Positions 52,622-62,138 of a stretch of 64,000 nucleotides of DNA are shown in pieces. The DNA comes from Bacillus sp. RO1 (GTDB lineage Bacteria > Bacillota > Bacilli > Bacillales > Bacillaceae_I), in NCBI RefSeq assembly GCF_012524115.1, contig NZ_JAAZWB010000048.1:17805-81804 (forward strand), read 5' to 3'. Numbering within the stretch: the first letter of the stretch is position 1; each line of letters opens with the position of its first letter. Both the position numbers and the translations under genes were made by a program. Below the pieces are notes generated by a model that saw only the letters and a list, made by a program, of their open reading frames with translations, was not told where the DNA came from and did not search any database.

Positions 52622-52660
52622 TGGAGCTATCTTCTTTTTATAAAGATGGCTCTTTTGTTT
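52622..52660 (+). terminator. Probable terminator of ygaB
   Basis: GAGCTATCTTC / GATGGCTC with a T-rich loop and TTTTGTTTT tail. Confidence 0.6.
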
Positions 52661-52750
52661 TAAAATCTCACGGGAACCGTTATAATAGTAGAAAATGGTT
52701 TGCTTTTAGCTGAGAAGTGCGGGCATAGAATAGAAAGAAGGGGAAGAGGA

Positions 52751-53281
52751 ATGGGTTGTCCCAAAGAAGGTGAAACAATACAAATACATAGCTATAAGCA
52801 CAACGGTCACATTCACAGAGTGTGGGATGAAACGACTGTGCTTAAGGGGACGCAAAACCTTGTTATTGGTGGAAACGACAAAACCATTGTGACAGAGTCG
52901 GACGGTAGAACCTGGGTCACAAGAGAACCAGCAATTTGTTATTTTCATGGAAAGCATTGGTTCAATATCATCGGCATGATCAGAGAAGATGGGGTGTACT
53001 ATTATTGCAATATCAGTTCACCATTTATAGCGGATGATGAAGCGTTGAAATACATAGATTATGACTTAGATATAAAAGTGTTCCCTGATATGACGTTTAT
53101 TTTGCTTGATGAAGATGAGTACGAGAAACACCGTAAAGAGATGAACTACCCAGAGGTAATTGATAAAATCCTAAAGAGTAATGTCCAAACGTTGATTTCG
53201 TGGATTAGGCAGCGAAAAGGTCCGTTTGCTCCGGACTTTATTGATTTATGGTACGAGCGCTACCTCACATACAGAGGATAG
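52751..53281 (+). CDS. ygaC: Nucleoside tri-/diphosphate phosphatase (DUF402, Ntdp) YgaC
   Basis: A 176-residue DUF402 protein: [22 protein letters not shown] at the N-terminus, [37 protein letters not shown], and [27 protein letters not shown], the acidic metal-binding part. Members of this group (staphylococcal Ntdp) hydrolyse nucleoside tri- and diphosphates with divalent metal. GGAAGAGG precedes ATG 52751 and the resulting length fits Ntdp; the longer frame upstream is unsupported. A GC-rich element follows. Confidence 0.9.
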   Translation: MGCPKEGETIQIHSYKHNGHIHRVWDETTVLKGTQNLVIGGNDKTIVTESDGRTWVTREPAICYFHGKHWFNIIGMIREDGVYYYCNISSPFIADDEALKYIDYDLDIKVFPDMTFILLDEDEYEKHRKEMNYPEVIDKILKSNVQTLISWIRQRKGPFAPDFIDLWYERYLTYRG

Positions 53282-53287
53282 TTTCAT

Positions 53288-53328
53288 GCAAAAGGCAACT
53301 GGTAACTTGATATGCCAGGCCTTTTTTG
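53288..53328 (+). terminator. Probable terminator of ygaC
   Basis: AAAAGGC / GCCTTTTTT arms with a loop of about 24 nt containing a second GG/CC pairing. Confidence 0.6.
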
Positions 53329-53357
53329 TTTTATGGCTAATTAATGAGTGTTCCCTA

Positions 53358-53542
53358 GCTGTTGATTGGAGCACAGAGCGAAGACTCCTCGAAAATGCTA
53401 CGCATTTTCTTCGTGCGATATATCGCTGCCGAAGCTTTCCTTGTCCTGAGGGAGATAGCGGTAGGTTGAGACCCCTGAAGCGTTGAGAGGAGGCTCAAGC
53501 ACCGCCCCTAGGAAAGCGAAGCCCAGTGCGGAAATCAACAGC
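53358..53542. repeat. GC-rich palindromic element, type B long form (copy B3)
   Basis: 185 bp from GCTGTTGATTGGAGC to AATCAACAGC, nearly identical to B2 at 38424 including the ACGCATTTTCTTCGTGCGAT block. It lies between ygaC and ygaD; the open frame of ygaD runs into it without a stop, which does not mean it is translated. Confidence 0.9.
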
Positions 53543-53633
53543 GACGTTTTTTAGAAATAATAAATACATGTTTCAAATTGAAAAGAGGAAGCTAAAAAGA
53601 AAAGATAGCAGTCATCATTTGGGAGGAAGTCAA

Positions 53634-55379
53634 TTGGATAGTATAAAACGGTACATGCAATTTGTGAAACCGTATCGGTGGCAAATTGTCGGTACCATAC
53701 TTATAGGAATGTTGAAATTTGGGTTGCCATTATTAATTCCTTTATTATTGAAATACGTAGTCGATGACATATTGCTTGTAGACGGCCGCTCAGCAGAGGA
53801 GAAAACAAACGAGCTGCTTTTAATCATGGGCGCAATTTTTATAACATTTTTGGTGTTAAGACCGCCGATTGAATACTACAGACAATATTTTGCACAATGG
53901 ACAGGCAGCAAGGTCTTATATGATTTAAGAGATAAGTTGTTTGATCATATTCAAAGGTTGAGCTTGCGTTTTTATGCGAATAACCGGGCAGGGGAAGTCA
54001 TTTCGAGGGTCATTCATGATGTCGAACAGACCAAGAATTTTGTTATCACCGGTTTGATGAACTTTTGGCTCGACTTAGCGACCATTTTAATTGTCATCGT
54101 AATTATGTTCCAAGTCGACATCACGTTGACGCTTGTATCCATTATTTTATTTCCGTTTTATGGCTTCTCGATTAAGTATTTCTACAGTCGTCTGCGCCAC
54201 CTTACAAGGGTTCGTTCACAGGCGCTTGCAGAGGTACAAGGGCACTTGCATGAACGGGTCCAGGGAATGCCTGTCATCCAAAGCATGGCGATTGAGGACT
54301 ATGAGCAGGAGCAATTTAAAAAGCAGAACACAAACTTTCTGCAAAAAGCATTGGATCATACAAGTTGGAACGCGAAGACTTTTGCAGTAGTCAATACGAT
54401 AACGGATATTGCTCCGCTTTTAGTAATCGGGTACGCGGGTTATCAGGTTATAAATCAGGGGCTTACGGTAGGGGAAATGGTCATGTTTGTAGCCTATATT
54501 GATCGCCTTTACAATCCGTTGCGCCGATTGATCAATTCTTCCACAACGTTGACGCAATCAATTGCATCCATGGACCGAGTGTTTGAATTTGTGGATGAAA
54601 AATATGATATTACTGACAAGCCGAATGCCGTAGAATGTAAGACTGCACGCGGTGAAGTCAGCTTTGAAAATGTTTCTTTTAAATATGAAGAAAATGAAGA
54701 GTATGTTTTGAAGAACCTTTCGTTGCAAGTACGGGAGGGGGAAACGATTGCCCTAGTTGGGATGAGTGGTGGTGGAAAATCTACCTTGGTAAGCTTGTTG
54801 CCACGATTCTATGATGTAACAGAAGGTAAAATCAAGCTAGATGGAGTAGACATTCGCGATGTCACCGTTCAGTCGTTACGAAAACAAATTGGGATTGTAT
54901 TGCAGGACAGCATTTTGTTCAGTGATACCGTTCGTGAAAATATTGCACTTGGTAAACCTGACGCAACAATGGATGAGATTATGGAAGCGGCCAAAGCTGC
55001 CAATGCTCATGATTTTATCTCAAGCTTGCCTGAGGGCTACGAAACGAAAGTGGGAGAGCGCGGTGTGAAGCTTTCTGGTGGCCAGAAACAGCGTGTTGCC
55101 ATTGCCCGTGTATTCTTGAAGAATCCGCCAATCCTTGTAATGGATGAAGCAACATCTGCACTTGATCTTGAGAGTGAACATTTGATTCAGGAGTCGCTGG
55201 AACGTTTGGCGGCCAACCGGACAACCTTTGTCGTTGCTCATCGCCTATCAACCATCACCCATGCAAGCCGCATTGTGCTGCTTGAGCACGGTGAGATTGT
55301 GGAAGTCGGTTCTCATGAGGAATTAATGAGGAAAAAAGGTCACTATTATAATTTGTTTACGATACAAGAAATAAGCTAA
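53634..55379 (+). CDS. ygaD: ABC-type multidrug/lipid exporter YgaD
   Basis: A 581-residue half-transporter with the membrane domain first (six helices, residues about 1-310; VKPYRWQIVGTILIGMLKFG at the start) and the ATPase second. Walker A GMSGGGKST, Q loop IGIVLQDSILFSD, signature LSGGQKQRVAIARV, Walker B ILVMDEAT and the H loop VAHRLS are intact. It should work as a homodimer exporting a drug or lipid. TTG 53634 follows GGGAGGAAG and matches the YgaD length; the longer frame to 53526 would begin inside B3. Confidence 0.93.
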   Translation: MDSIKRYMQFVKPYRWQIVGTILIGMLKFGLPLLIPLLLKYVVDDILLVDGRSAEEKTNELLLIMGAIFITFLVLRPPIEYYRQYFAQWTGSKVLYDLRDKLFDHIQRLSLRFYANNRAGEVISRVIHDVEQTKNFVITGLMNFWLDLATILIVIVIMFQVDITLTLVSIILFPFYGFSIKYFYSRLRHLTRVRSQALAEVQGHLHERVQGMPVIQSMAIEDYEQEQFKKQNTNFLQKALDHTSWNAKTFAVVNTITDIAPLLVIGYAGYQVINQGLTVGEMVMFVAYIDRLYNPLRRLINSSTTLTQSIASMDRVFEFVDEKYDITDKPNAVECKTARGEVSFENVSFKYEENEEYVLKNLSLQVREGETIALVGMSGGGKSTLVSLLPRFYDVTEGKIKLDGVDIRDVTVQSLRKQIGIVLQDSILFSDTVRENIALGKPDATMDEIMEAAKAANAHDFISSLPEGYETKVGERGVKLSGGQKQRVAIARVFLKNPPILVMDEATSALDLESEHLIQESLERLAANRTTFVVAHRLSTITHASRIVLLEHGEIVEVGSHEELMRKKGHYYNLFTIQEIS

Positions 55380-55391
55380 TTTCTGTGAGTC

Positions 55392-55434
55392 AACCTTTAG
55401 CGGATCTTTTTCTGCTGGAGGTTGTTTTTTTTGT
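55392..55434 (+). terminator. Terminator of ygaD
   Basis: AACCT-TAGC / GCT-AGGTT arms followed by GTTTTTTTTG. Confidence 0.8.
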
Positions 55435-55502
55435 TTGGGGGAGTTTTGGGGATCTCCAGCAGATGGCTGCGGCCATTAGGGGTTCTACCATTTTGAGGCG
55501 AT

Positions 55503-55607
55503 CTTCTGCCACTTTAGTGGTAATGTTATACCGTTCAGAGCCGACCTTCTACATTTCCCGGATTACCTTCTACATTTCCCAAGCAACCTTCTACATTAAA
55601 GCAATTT
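55503..55607. repeat. 21-nt-period array, CCTTCTACATTTCCC family (reverse of 45967 array)
   Basis: CCTTCTACATT starts at 55545, 55566 and 55587, exactly 21 nt apart; an eroded unit CTTCTGCCA lies in phase 42 nt earlier at 55503. The sequence is the reverse complement of the array at 45967. Confidence 0.8.
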
Positions 55608-55617
55608 TCCCCATAAA

Positions 55618-55656
55618 AAAACACCTCCCCGCCTTATTAAAAAGCAGGAAAGTGTC
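55618..55656 (-). terminator. Terminator of ygaE
   Basis: Reverse strand ACACTTTCCTGC / GGCGGGGAGGTGT with imperfect pairing, then TTTTTTTAT. Confidence 0.75.
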
Positions 55657-56754
55657 CTATTCTTCTTCATTTGCCCCAATTTCGAACTCATTATCACCCA
55701 CATGGTACTTCTGGAAGCTATCGATCAATTTGTCCAAATGCTCCAATTGATCGCTATAATCAATGATCTTAGAGACAAGCGGGAACAGGTGGTACCAGAC
55801 TTCTACATCGCCTTCATATTCGCACCAGTTGTCTTTATGAGCCATAAATTCATCAATAAATTGCTGTTTGTTAAAGCGTTCTTCTTCGTACATTTCTGAG
55901 GTGTTATGCTGTTTTATTTTGCCGACGAATTTTAACAAGATTTGCTCGTGCAGGTTAACCAAGTGATCCAATTCTGCTTTAATGTAATGCTGGTACTCTA
56001 CCGGCATATGGTGCAGTTCGTTTTCTAACCTGTGCAGCATTTTTAATGTATATAAAGCCCGGTTGCTAGTTACAATTAGTTGTCTGAAAATAACAAGCTT
56101 TCGAGCTTTGGAGCTTGAATTTTTTAATGTAGGAAAGTAAGTTCTTTCTTCCTTATACAGCATAAAAAGTTGTTCAAGCTTGAGCACTCGTTGATGCAGC
56201 ATTTCAATATCTGTTTTCAAGAGATGGTGTTCCGTGCCGTGGCGCATGTTGATTCGAATCCACTTTATGATGTCTTCTGTCGTTAATTTTACCTTGTAAT
56301 AAAGCCTTGTTTCATATTTTGGCGGTAGAAAAATCAGGTTGACTAGAAAAGCACAAAGGATACCTATCATGACGGTTGAGAAACGTATTAGTGCAAATTC
56401 AAAAAAGTTTTCCCCAGGGCTTTCCATAATCGCGATAACGGTTACTAGAGCTAGTGGAATGGTATTTTCAATTTTTAGTTTTAAGTTGATTCCAATTACA
56501 AAAATGGCTGTCAAACCGATGATAAAAGGATCATTTCCGAATAGTAAGGAGAAGATGATGGCTAAGATTGCCCCAATCAGGTTGGCCTGAACGTGTTCAA
56601 TAATAGATTGATAAGATTTATAGATGGATGGTTGGATAGCAAAAATCGCTGCGATTCCTGCAAAGAAGGGCGTGGGGACGTCAAGCCACTCTGCCACAAA
56701 CAAAGCAAGGGTGATCGCGATACCGGTCTTGACTATACGGGCACCAAATTTCAT
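55657..56754 (-). CDS. ygaE: Aromatic acid exporter/FUSC family membrane protein YgaE
   Basis: A 365-residue protein with an N-terminal block of about five to six membrane helices (GIAITLALFVAEWLDVPTPFFAGIAAIFAIQPSIYKSYQS, then LIGAILAIIFSLLF) and a long helical cytosolic C-terminal half (VLKLEQLFMLYKEERTYFP). This is the FUSC/ArAE layout, proton-driven exporters of aromatic acids. The place between ygaD and gsaB matches ygaE. AAAGGAC precedes the ATG. Confidence 0.82.
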   Translation of the reverse strand: MKFGARIVKTGIAITLALFVAEWLDVPTPFFAGIAAIFAIQPSIYKSYQSIIEHVQANLIGAILAIIFSLLFGNDPFIIGLTAIFVIGINLKLKIENTIPLALVTVIAIMESPGENFFEFALIRFSTVMIGILCAFLVNLIFLPPKYETRLYYKVKLTTEDIIKWIRINMRHGTEHHLLKTDIEMLHQRVLKLEQLFMLYKEERTYFPTLKNSSSKARKLVIFRQLIVTSNRALYTLKMLHRLENELHHMPVEYQHYIKAELDHLVNLHEQILLKFVGKIKQHNTSEMYEEERFNKQQFIDEFMAHKDNWCEYEGDVEVWYHLFPLVSKIIDYSDQLEHLDKLIDSFQKYHVGDNEFEIGANEEE

Positions 56755-56913
56755 TTTAAAATAAGTCCTTTCTTGTCTTTCCGAATTTTATAGCCTATTT
56801 TTTTAAAAGTTAAACACTTAATAGTATATGTCGCAAGTGTGGTAATCATGTTATTCGATATTGTACTATACACCGTTTCCTTAAGTAGCGCAAGCAGAAA
56901 TTTGACAGTAAAA

Positions 56914-56945
56914 AGCCCGCAAATTGAAGTTTGCGGGACTGTCTA
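56914..56945 (-). terminator. Leftward terminator beside the repeat cluster
   Basis: Reverse strand AGTCCCGCAAA / TTTGCGGGCTTTTTACTG. Its stem resembles the gltB terminator at 57338 (CCCGCA/TGCGGG). No gene ends directly before it; only the GC-rich elements lie between. Confidence 0.75.
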
Positions 56946-56954
56946 ATTTTATCT

Positions 56955-57302
56955 TTGTGACGTCCGTTCCAGGCGCTTCGCTTGCCTGCGGGCGGTCCGT
57001 GAGCTTCCTCGGCTTTCCCAAATCTAATGAAAAAGTTTTTGATATTATATGTTGTTTAGACACCGCTGTTGATTTCCGCAAATGGCTTCGCTTTCCGCGG
57101 GGCGACCTTGAGCTTCCTCGGGCTGCGCCCTGCGGGGTCTCAATATTGTCGCTACTCCCCCGCAGGAGTCTTCGCCATTTGCTCCAATCCACAGCTAGCA
57201 ATGTCTATCCACTTGATAATTTAAGCGGTTTCGGCTTACGCCTGCGGGGTCTCACCTGTCCCTTCCTCCCGCGGGCGTCTGCGCGCCTTCCACTTCAATC
57301 AA
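56955..57302. repeat. Type A element split by a nested insertion carrying type B (A3/B4)
   Basis: The left half of a type A element (56955-57015, CGTTCCAGGCGCTTCGC to CCTCGGCTT) and its right half (57231-57302, TCGGCTTACGCCTGCGG to TTCAATCAA) are separated by 215 bp. The intervening 57016-57230 contains a full type B element (57065-57195, GCTGTTGATTT to AATCCACAGC). TCGGCTT stands at both junctions (57009-57015 and 57231-57237), but only once in the intact copy A2, as expected of a 7-bp target duplication. This fills the 620-base gap between ygaE and gltB. Confidence 0.85.
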
Positions 57303-57337
57303 CAAGGATGCTATAATTCACAAATCTTTTTCTGAAA

Positions 57338-57362
57338 AAAAACCCGCAAAATTATGCGGGCT
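57338..57362 (-). terminator. Terminator of gltB
   Basis: Reverse strand AGCCCGCA / TGCGGGTTTTTTTT with a short AT loop. Confidence 0.9.
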
Positions 57363-57378
57363 GTAGTAAAGAGATAAA

Positions 57379-60300
57379 TCATTCTGTGGATACTGCTGGG
57401 TCTGCCTGTTCTTTGACAGGGTTGACTTGCAGGAAGAAGTCTGCCGGGTTGTCGAGCATTTGCTTGATTTCTGCGGCTTCTTCTAGTTGGTGTTGATCTA
57501 AAAGTGATTGATGATAGATAGACAGTAACTCCACAACATCCTTCAAACCAACTTCATTAAGTGGTTCGATATTCACTTTAGCACCTTTTGCGATACGGCG
57601 TTGAAGTGCTTCTTTCGTCAAGCCCATTTCCGGCTGGTGACGAAGGTAGACGGTACCACCTGTCATACCTGCGCAGATCCATGGACCAGGGTCACCAAGG
57701 ACAAGGCCTCGACCATTCGTCATGTACTCAAAAGCAAAGCCTTTAATATTGGCATTGACTCCAAGGTTTCCATGTTCAACAGCTGGGATAGGATTCGTAA
57801 CTTTCCCACCGATAATCATGTCTGCCCCGGAAAGGCGGATACCTGCACGAGCGTCGGCGTTTCCTTGCACAACAAGCGCTCCTTTTTGTGCGCCGTAACC
57901 AAAGCCTTTTCCGACAGAACCGTTATAGAACTTGCCGTCTTTCCCTTTATATTTGAAGACAAAGATGCTTCCTCCGAATGCGGTTTTACCGATGCCATCC
58001 TGTGCGCCACCCTCAACCTTGATGTTGATACCGGTGGAGTTGTAGGCACCAAGTCCGTTACCTGGAATGGAGCCTTTGTTGTAGCGAAGTTCCACTTCAG
58101 GAAGATCAAGGTAAGAGCCGTCCAAGCGTCCGCGTACACGGTGGCAAGAAACGCGGCTTCCAAGGACACGTTGTTCTGCTGTAACCGCATCAAATTGACG
58201 AGATTGATGCAAATCGCTTTCTTGGTAATCGAGATATTCCGCACCAGCTGCTACAAGAAGTTTTTCTTTCTCCATGCTTGCCGCCACTTCTTTTTGTGCT
58301 AGCTGTGGCACGTCTAACGTATGAAGCAAGTTGGATAGGTCCAGCGATTCCAAGCCACGCGTCTGCTCGAGAAGGTCAGAGCGGCCGACGATTTCCTGCA
58401 GGTTATCAAAGCCTAAAGAAGCGGTTAATGCTTTCAGCTCATCACCAAAAGCAGTGAAAAGATTCATCAAGCCTTGTACGGCAAGATCAGATTGTCTAGG
58501 AACAAAGCGACGAAGACCGTGGTCTTTCGCTTGTGCTTCGGATTCGATTTGTGTTGCAATACCAACGTGACATGTATCAAGGTGACAACCGCGGCACGTT
58601 GTACAACCGATGGCAATCATGGAAAGAGTTCCGAAACCAATACGGTTGGCACCTAATAGCATAACCTTCATGCAGTCTAGGGCACTCTTGATTCCGCCGT
58701 CCGCCCAGATTTCCACTTTGTTGCGGAGACCGGATTCAATCAACGCGTTGTGCGCAGCTTTTACACCAATTTCAACTGGTAAACCTACATATTGAAGGGC
58801 GTGGATTCTTGCTGCCCCTGTACCGCCGTCAAAACCACTGATGGTAATGATGTCAGCGCCAGCTTTTGCGATTCCGACTGCAATCGTACCGATATTAGGA
58901 ACAACCGGTACTTTCACTGCCACTTTCGCCTGATCGTTGGCTGTTTTCAACTCGGCAATCATCTGAGCCAAGTCTTCGATAGAATAAATGTCATGGTTAT
59001 TGGATGGGGAGATTAAATCCGATCCAATCGTTGCGTTACGTGCTTCGGCGATTTTGGCTGTAACTTTTGATCCAGGCAAGTGTCCTCCTTCACCAGGCTT
59101 TGCTCCTTGACCAATCTTGATTTCCAAAAGGTTCGAGGAGTTAAGCAGCTCGGCATTTACTCCAAAACGTCCGGATGCCACTTGCTGTCCGCGGGTTTTT
59201 GGATATTTTCCAAGCATATCTTTGATTTCGCCGCCCTCACCATTCAGGCTGACCATGTTCAGCTTATCTGCTGCTTCGGCATATGCTCTGAATGCAATCT
59301 CATTCTGTGAACCGAAGGACATGGATGCAATGACGAATGGCAGATCGTGTGCGCCTACCCCGATATTCACTTTTTCTTTTGCAGGTTGTTTGCCGGAGAC
59401 CCTCAAGTCAGTCAAATGACGAATGGTAATAGGGTTTTTCGTTTCTTGTTCATCCAGCTTTTCACGATAGTCATCGTATGTTCCGTTCTTTGCCACATCC
59501 CCGATTGCTTTCCAGATACGAGGGAAGAGATGGAACGATTTTCCAGGGCGAGCTTTTTCATCTTCAAAGTCCACTGCACGGTCTGCAGCATCCTCTTTTA
59601 ATTTTGTAAAATTAAAGCCGAGCTTATCAGAGCCGAGGAAATTAACGATTCCAAGTGAATCCTCGATTTCTTTATGAAGGCCGATTGCAGAGAATAAGCG
59701 ACCGTATCCTCTTAATTCATGGATACCAATTGTGGAAATAACTTTTTCCATACCTTTCGTCATTGCCCCGAAAAGGTTCACAACAGGCTTAGTTGTCTCA
59801 TCACTCACTGTACCGAATAGTAGGTACGGACTGATGGCATTTGCACCAAGTCCAATTGCCACCATCACATCATGAAGAGAGCGGATGGCACCGGAACGAA
59901 GCAGTAGTGCACATTTACGGCGATATTGATGTTGAACTAACTCTTCATTAATCGCTGCCGTCACAAGATGCGGATCCAACCAAAGCTGGCCATCCTTATG
60001 TGCTTGGGCATCGTCGATGATTAATAATGTTTTGCCATCTTTTACAGCGTCTAAGGCTTCGGCTTTTAAACGGTCCAAAGCAGATGTGATATCTTCATCC
60101 GAACCACAGGTAGCATTTACGTAATAAGTCAGCCCTTGAGTTTGGAATTGGTTTACTACTTGGTCGTAGGAAGGCTGCCCCAATTCTGCAGCACAATCCA
60201 TGGCAACCTGGCCTTCTACTAATAATGGAGAAAGAAGTTCCATTGTGTAACCATTCGGTACTTCGTCTTCTTTTTGAAGCGCAGGACGGGCACCTAGAAC

Positions 60301-61848
60301 TGTTCTTGTGGAAAAGTGTTCTGTCTCACGATCACGGTCGATTGCTGGATTCGTTACGACTGCAACGCTTTCTTTTATAAAATCAGCAATATTATTGCGT
60401 CCTGGATTCATGGCAGCAAGCGGCACGTCATGACCAAGGGAACGAATCGGTTCTGCACCTTTTTCCGCCATCTGCTCAATTAACTGAATATGCTCACGGT
60501 CCCAACCAAAAGCTGCATAATGTCCGTTATGCACTTTTGCAAGGGGAGCGGTGGATACATAGTTATCAAGCTTTGGTGCATTCAAACGTTCAGCAAATCC
60601 TTCTACAGCAAACTTCGCGTTCATGCGCTGATAGACTTCTTCTTGATAGGCATGATAGTCATACACTTTAATCGTATCGCCATCCCATTTCATTCCAACT
60701 TTCTCGCCTGGGGAGAAGGGTTTCGGCTCTGCTGTGTATTCCGTTGTCGGAATGATACCAGGTTCTGATGAAAAATAATAAGAAGTTTCTGTTTGCAGCA
60801 TCCAAACTGGACGCAAGCCAAGTGCATCTAGACTGAATACCGCTTCGTCTTTATTGCGGGAAATGATACCTGCAGGACCTTGTGCAAAGTGGCCCCATGT
60901 TTCACGCACATAAGTGTATAGGTCCTGTAAATGAGCAGGATAGCTTTTGATTTCATTGACAATCGGTGGGAATACAATATCAAGTGCTTCAAATAGTGTG
61001 AAGCCATCTCGAGAAATCAATGTGTCGATCGTTCTGTTTAAGTCCTGAGAATCACTACCTCCATTTGTCAGTGGCACGCCAATCATTGTTGCCTCGTCAC
61101 GGAGTTTAGCAATCGTATTGATCTCTCCGTTATGGCCTAGGACGCTAAATGGTTGCACGCGAAAAAAGTTTGAAAGCGTATTAGTAGAATAGCGATTATG
61201 GCCAAGTGTCATCGTGGACGCTACAAGCGGGTTTGCAAGATCATGATAGAATTTCGGCAAAATATCGCCCGCACCCATTACTTTATATACTGCATGGTAG
61301 TTCGACAGGGAGGCGACATGCACGTCATCATTTTTTTCGATTTCAATGGCAGCTTGGAAGAGTTGCGCTTGTGTGCATTCTTCCTTTTCTGAAACAAGGG
61401 CAATCTGCCAGAACACTGGATCTTGGATGATTGCAATTGGTCCTAATGCTTCAGAAGAAGTAACGGTATCAGAAGCAAAAACTAGTTTAAAAGATTCTTT
61501 TTCTAAAATACTAGTAATCTCCTGTTTCACTTGGTCTACATCTACATGGTGATTGATGAAAAAGTGTCCGACTACGAAATCTTCGCGATCTACAAGTGAA
61601 GCGTCTTTGTCGGCTTTCTCAAGTTTCTCTTTCCATAGTGCACGGGGGATATCGATATGAATACCGACACCGTCTCCTTCACCATTAATAAAACCTGCAC
61701 GGTGGTTCATTTTGACAAGAGCATCTATACAGTCATCAATATTTTTCTTTGTTGGGATTTTTTTCTTTTCTATAGCGGATACAATACCACATGCATCGTG
61801 TTCTGCGTTGTGAAAATCTTTAAATGTACTTGGACTCCAATTTTTCAT
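57379..61848 (-). CDS. gltB: Glutamate synthase large subunit-like protein (solitary)
   Basis: A 1489-residue glutamate synthase alpha chain. The glutaminase domain starts after a 19-residue propeptide with C20 (EHDACGIVSAIE) as the N-terminal nucleophile; HNRYSTNT and GHNGEINTIAKLRDEA follow. The central and FMN domains include HLTDLRVSGK, MSLNGEGGEIKDM-like MVSLNGEGGEIKD, GQGAKPGEGGHLPGSKV and GFDGGTGAAR. The 3Fe-4S cluster uses C1082, C1088 and C1093. The C-terminal GxGxG domain ends the protein. It transfers the amide of glutamine to 2-oxoglutarate. No gltD (beta subunit) is adjacent, unusual for the NADPH type, so the electron donor may be ferredoxin or a distant GltD. The N-terminus deviates from B. 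subtilis GltA. No ribosome binding site precedes the ATG. Confidence 0.92.
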   Translation of the reverse strand: MKNWSPSTFKDFHNAEHDACGIVSAIEKKKIPTKKNIDDCIDALVKMNHRAGFINGEGDGVGIHIDIPRALWKEKLEKADKDASLVDREDFVVGHFFINHHVDVDQVKQEITSILEKESFKLVFASDTVTSSEALGPIAIIQDPVFWQIALVSEKEECTQAQLFQAAIEIEKNDDVHVASLSNYHAVYKVMGAGDILPKFYHDLANPLVASTMTLGHNRYSTNTLSNFFRVQPFSVLGHNGEINTIAKLRDEATMIGVPLTNGGSDSQDLNRTIDTLISRDGFTLFEALDIVFPPIVNEIKSYPAHLQDLYTYVRETWGHFAQGPAGIISRNKDEAVFSLDALGLRPVWMLQTETSYYFSSEPGIIPTTEYTAEPKPFSPGEKVGMKWDGDTIKVYDYHAYQEEVYQRMNAKFAVEGFAERLNAPKLDNYVSTAPLAKVHNGHYAAFGWDREHIQLIEQMAEKGAEPIRSLGHDVPLAAMNPGRNNIADFIKESVAVVTNPAIDRDRETEHFSTRTVLGARPALQKEDEVPNGYTMELLSPLLVEGQVAMDCAAELGQPSYDQVVNQFQTQGLTYYVNATCGSDEDITSALDRLKAEALDAVKDGKTLLIIDDAQAHKDGQLWLDPHLVTAAINEELVQHQYRRKCALLLRSGAIRSLHDVMVAIGLGANAISPYLLFGTVSDETTKPVVNLFGAMTKGMEKVISTIGIHELRGYGRLFSAIGLHKEIEDSLGIVNFLGSDKLGFNFTKLKEDAADRAVDFEDEKARPGKSFHLFPRIWKAIGDVAKNGTYDDYREKLDEQETKNPITIRHLTDLRVSGKQPAKEKVNIGVGAHDLPFVIASMSFGSQNEIAFRAYAEAADKLNMVSLNGEGGEIKDMLGKYPKTRGQQVASGRFGVNAELLNSSNLLEIKIGQGAKPGEGGHLPGSKVTAKIAEARNATIGSDLISPSNNHDIYSIEDLAQMIAELKTANDQAKVAVKVPVVPNIGTIAVGIAKAGADIITISGFDGGTGAARIHALQYVGLPVEIGVKAAHNALIESGLRNKVEIWADGGIKSALDCMKVMLLGANRIGFGTLSMIAIGCTTCRGCHLDTCHVGIATQIESEAQAKDHGLRRFVPRQSDLAVQGLMNLFTAFGDELKALTASLGFDNLQEIVGRSDLLEQTRGLESLDLSNLLHTLDVPQLAQKEVAASMEKEKLLVAAGAEYLDYQESDLHQSRQFDAVTAEQRVLGSRVSCHRVRGRLDGSYLDLPEVELRYNKGSIPGNGLGAYNSTGINIKVEGGAQDGIGKTAFGGSIFVFKYKGKDGKFYNGSVGKGFGYGAQKGALVVQGNADARAGIRLSGADMIIGGKVTNPIPAVEHGNLGVNANIKGFAFEYMTNGRGLVLGDPGPWICAGMTGGTVYLRHQPEMGLTKEALQRRIAKGAKVNIEPLNEVGLKDVVELLSIYHQSLLDQHQLEEAAEIKQMLDNPADFFLQVNPVKEQADPAVSTE

Positions 61849-61910
61849 ATGGATTGGCTGTTAACTAGGGATAAAAGTGGGGACCCTAACTAGCCATTCA
61901 CCTCCTGTGG
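61849..61910 (-). promoter_or_regulatory. gltB 5' leader with a four-codon upstream frame
   Basis: Reading leftwards, AGGAGGTGA (about 61900) precedes ATG GCT AGT TAG (61897-61886), a three-residue frame. Then a small TAGGG/CCCTA hairpin follows before the gltB ATG, which itself has no Shine-Dalgarno sequence. It might be a translational-coupling or attenuation leader. Confidence 0.35.
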
Positions 61911-62138
61911 TTTGATAGTTTGATAAGAAAAACCAATGCAGTTAGTTAGTAGTGTCTATCTGTTCTGCGTGAGGTAAGCTCGGCGGTTTTCTTATAAATA
62001 GGTAAAAAGTGAGGAAAAATAAATAAGGGAATTTTCAGACTTTAAATTATATACTAACATTTCAAACAATAAAAATCAATTTTTTATGCAAAAAGTTGAA
62101 GAGGTCATACATGTAGAAGGGAAGAAAAAGTGTTTATT

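Noticed and set aside
56924..57316. 130-codon open frame (and a 106-codon reverse one) over the nested elements
   Set aside because: Open because the repeats are GC-rich; no start signal, composition of repeat sequence.
57601..61893. Several forward frames opposite gltB
   Set aside because: Antisense shadows of a strongly coding gene; none has a ribosome binding site or recognisable domain.
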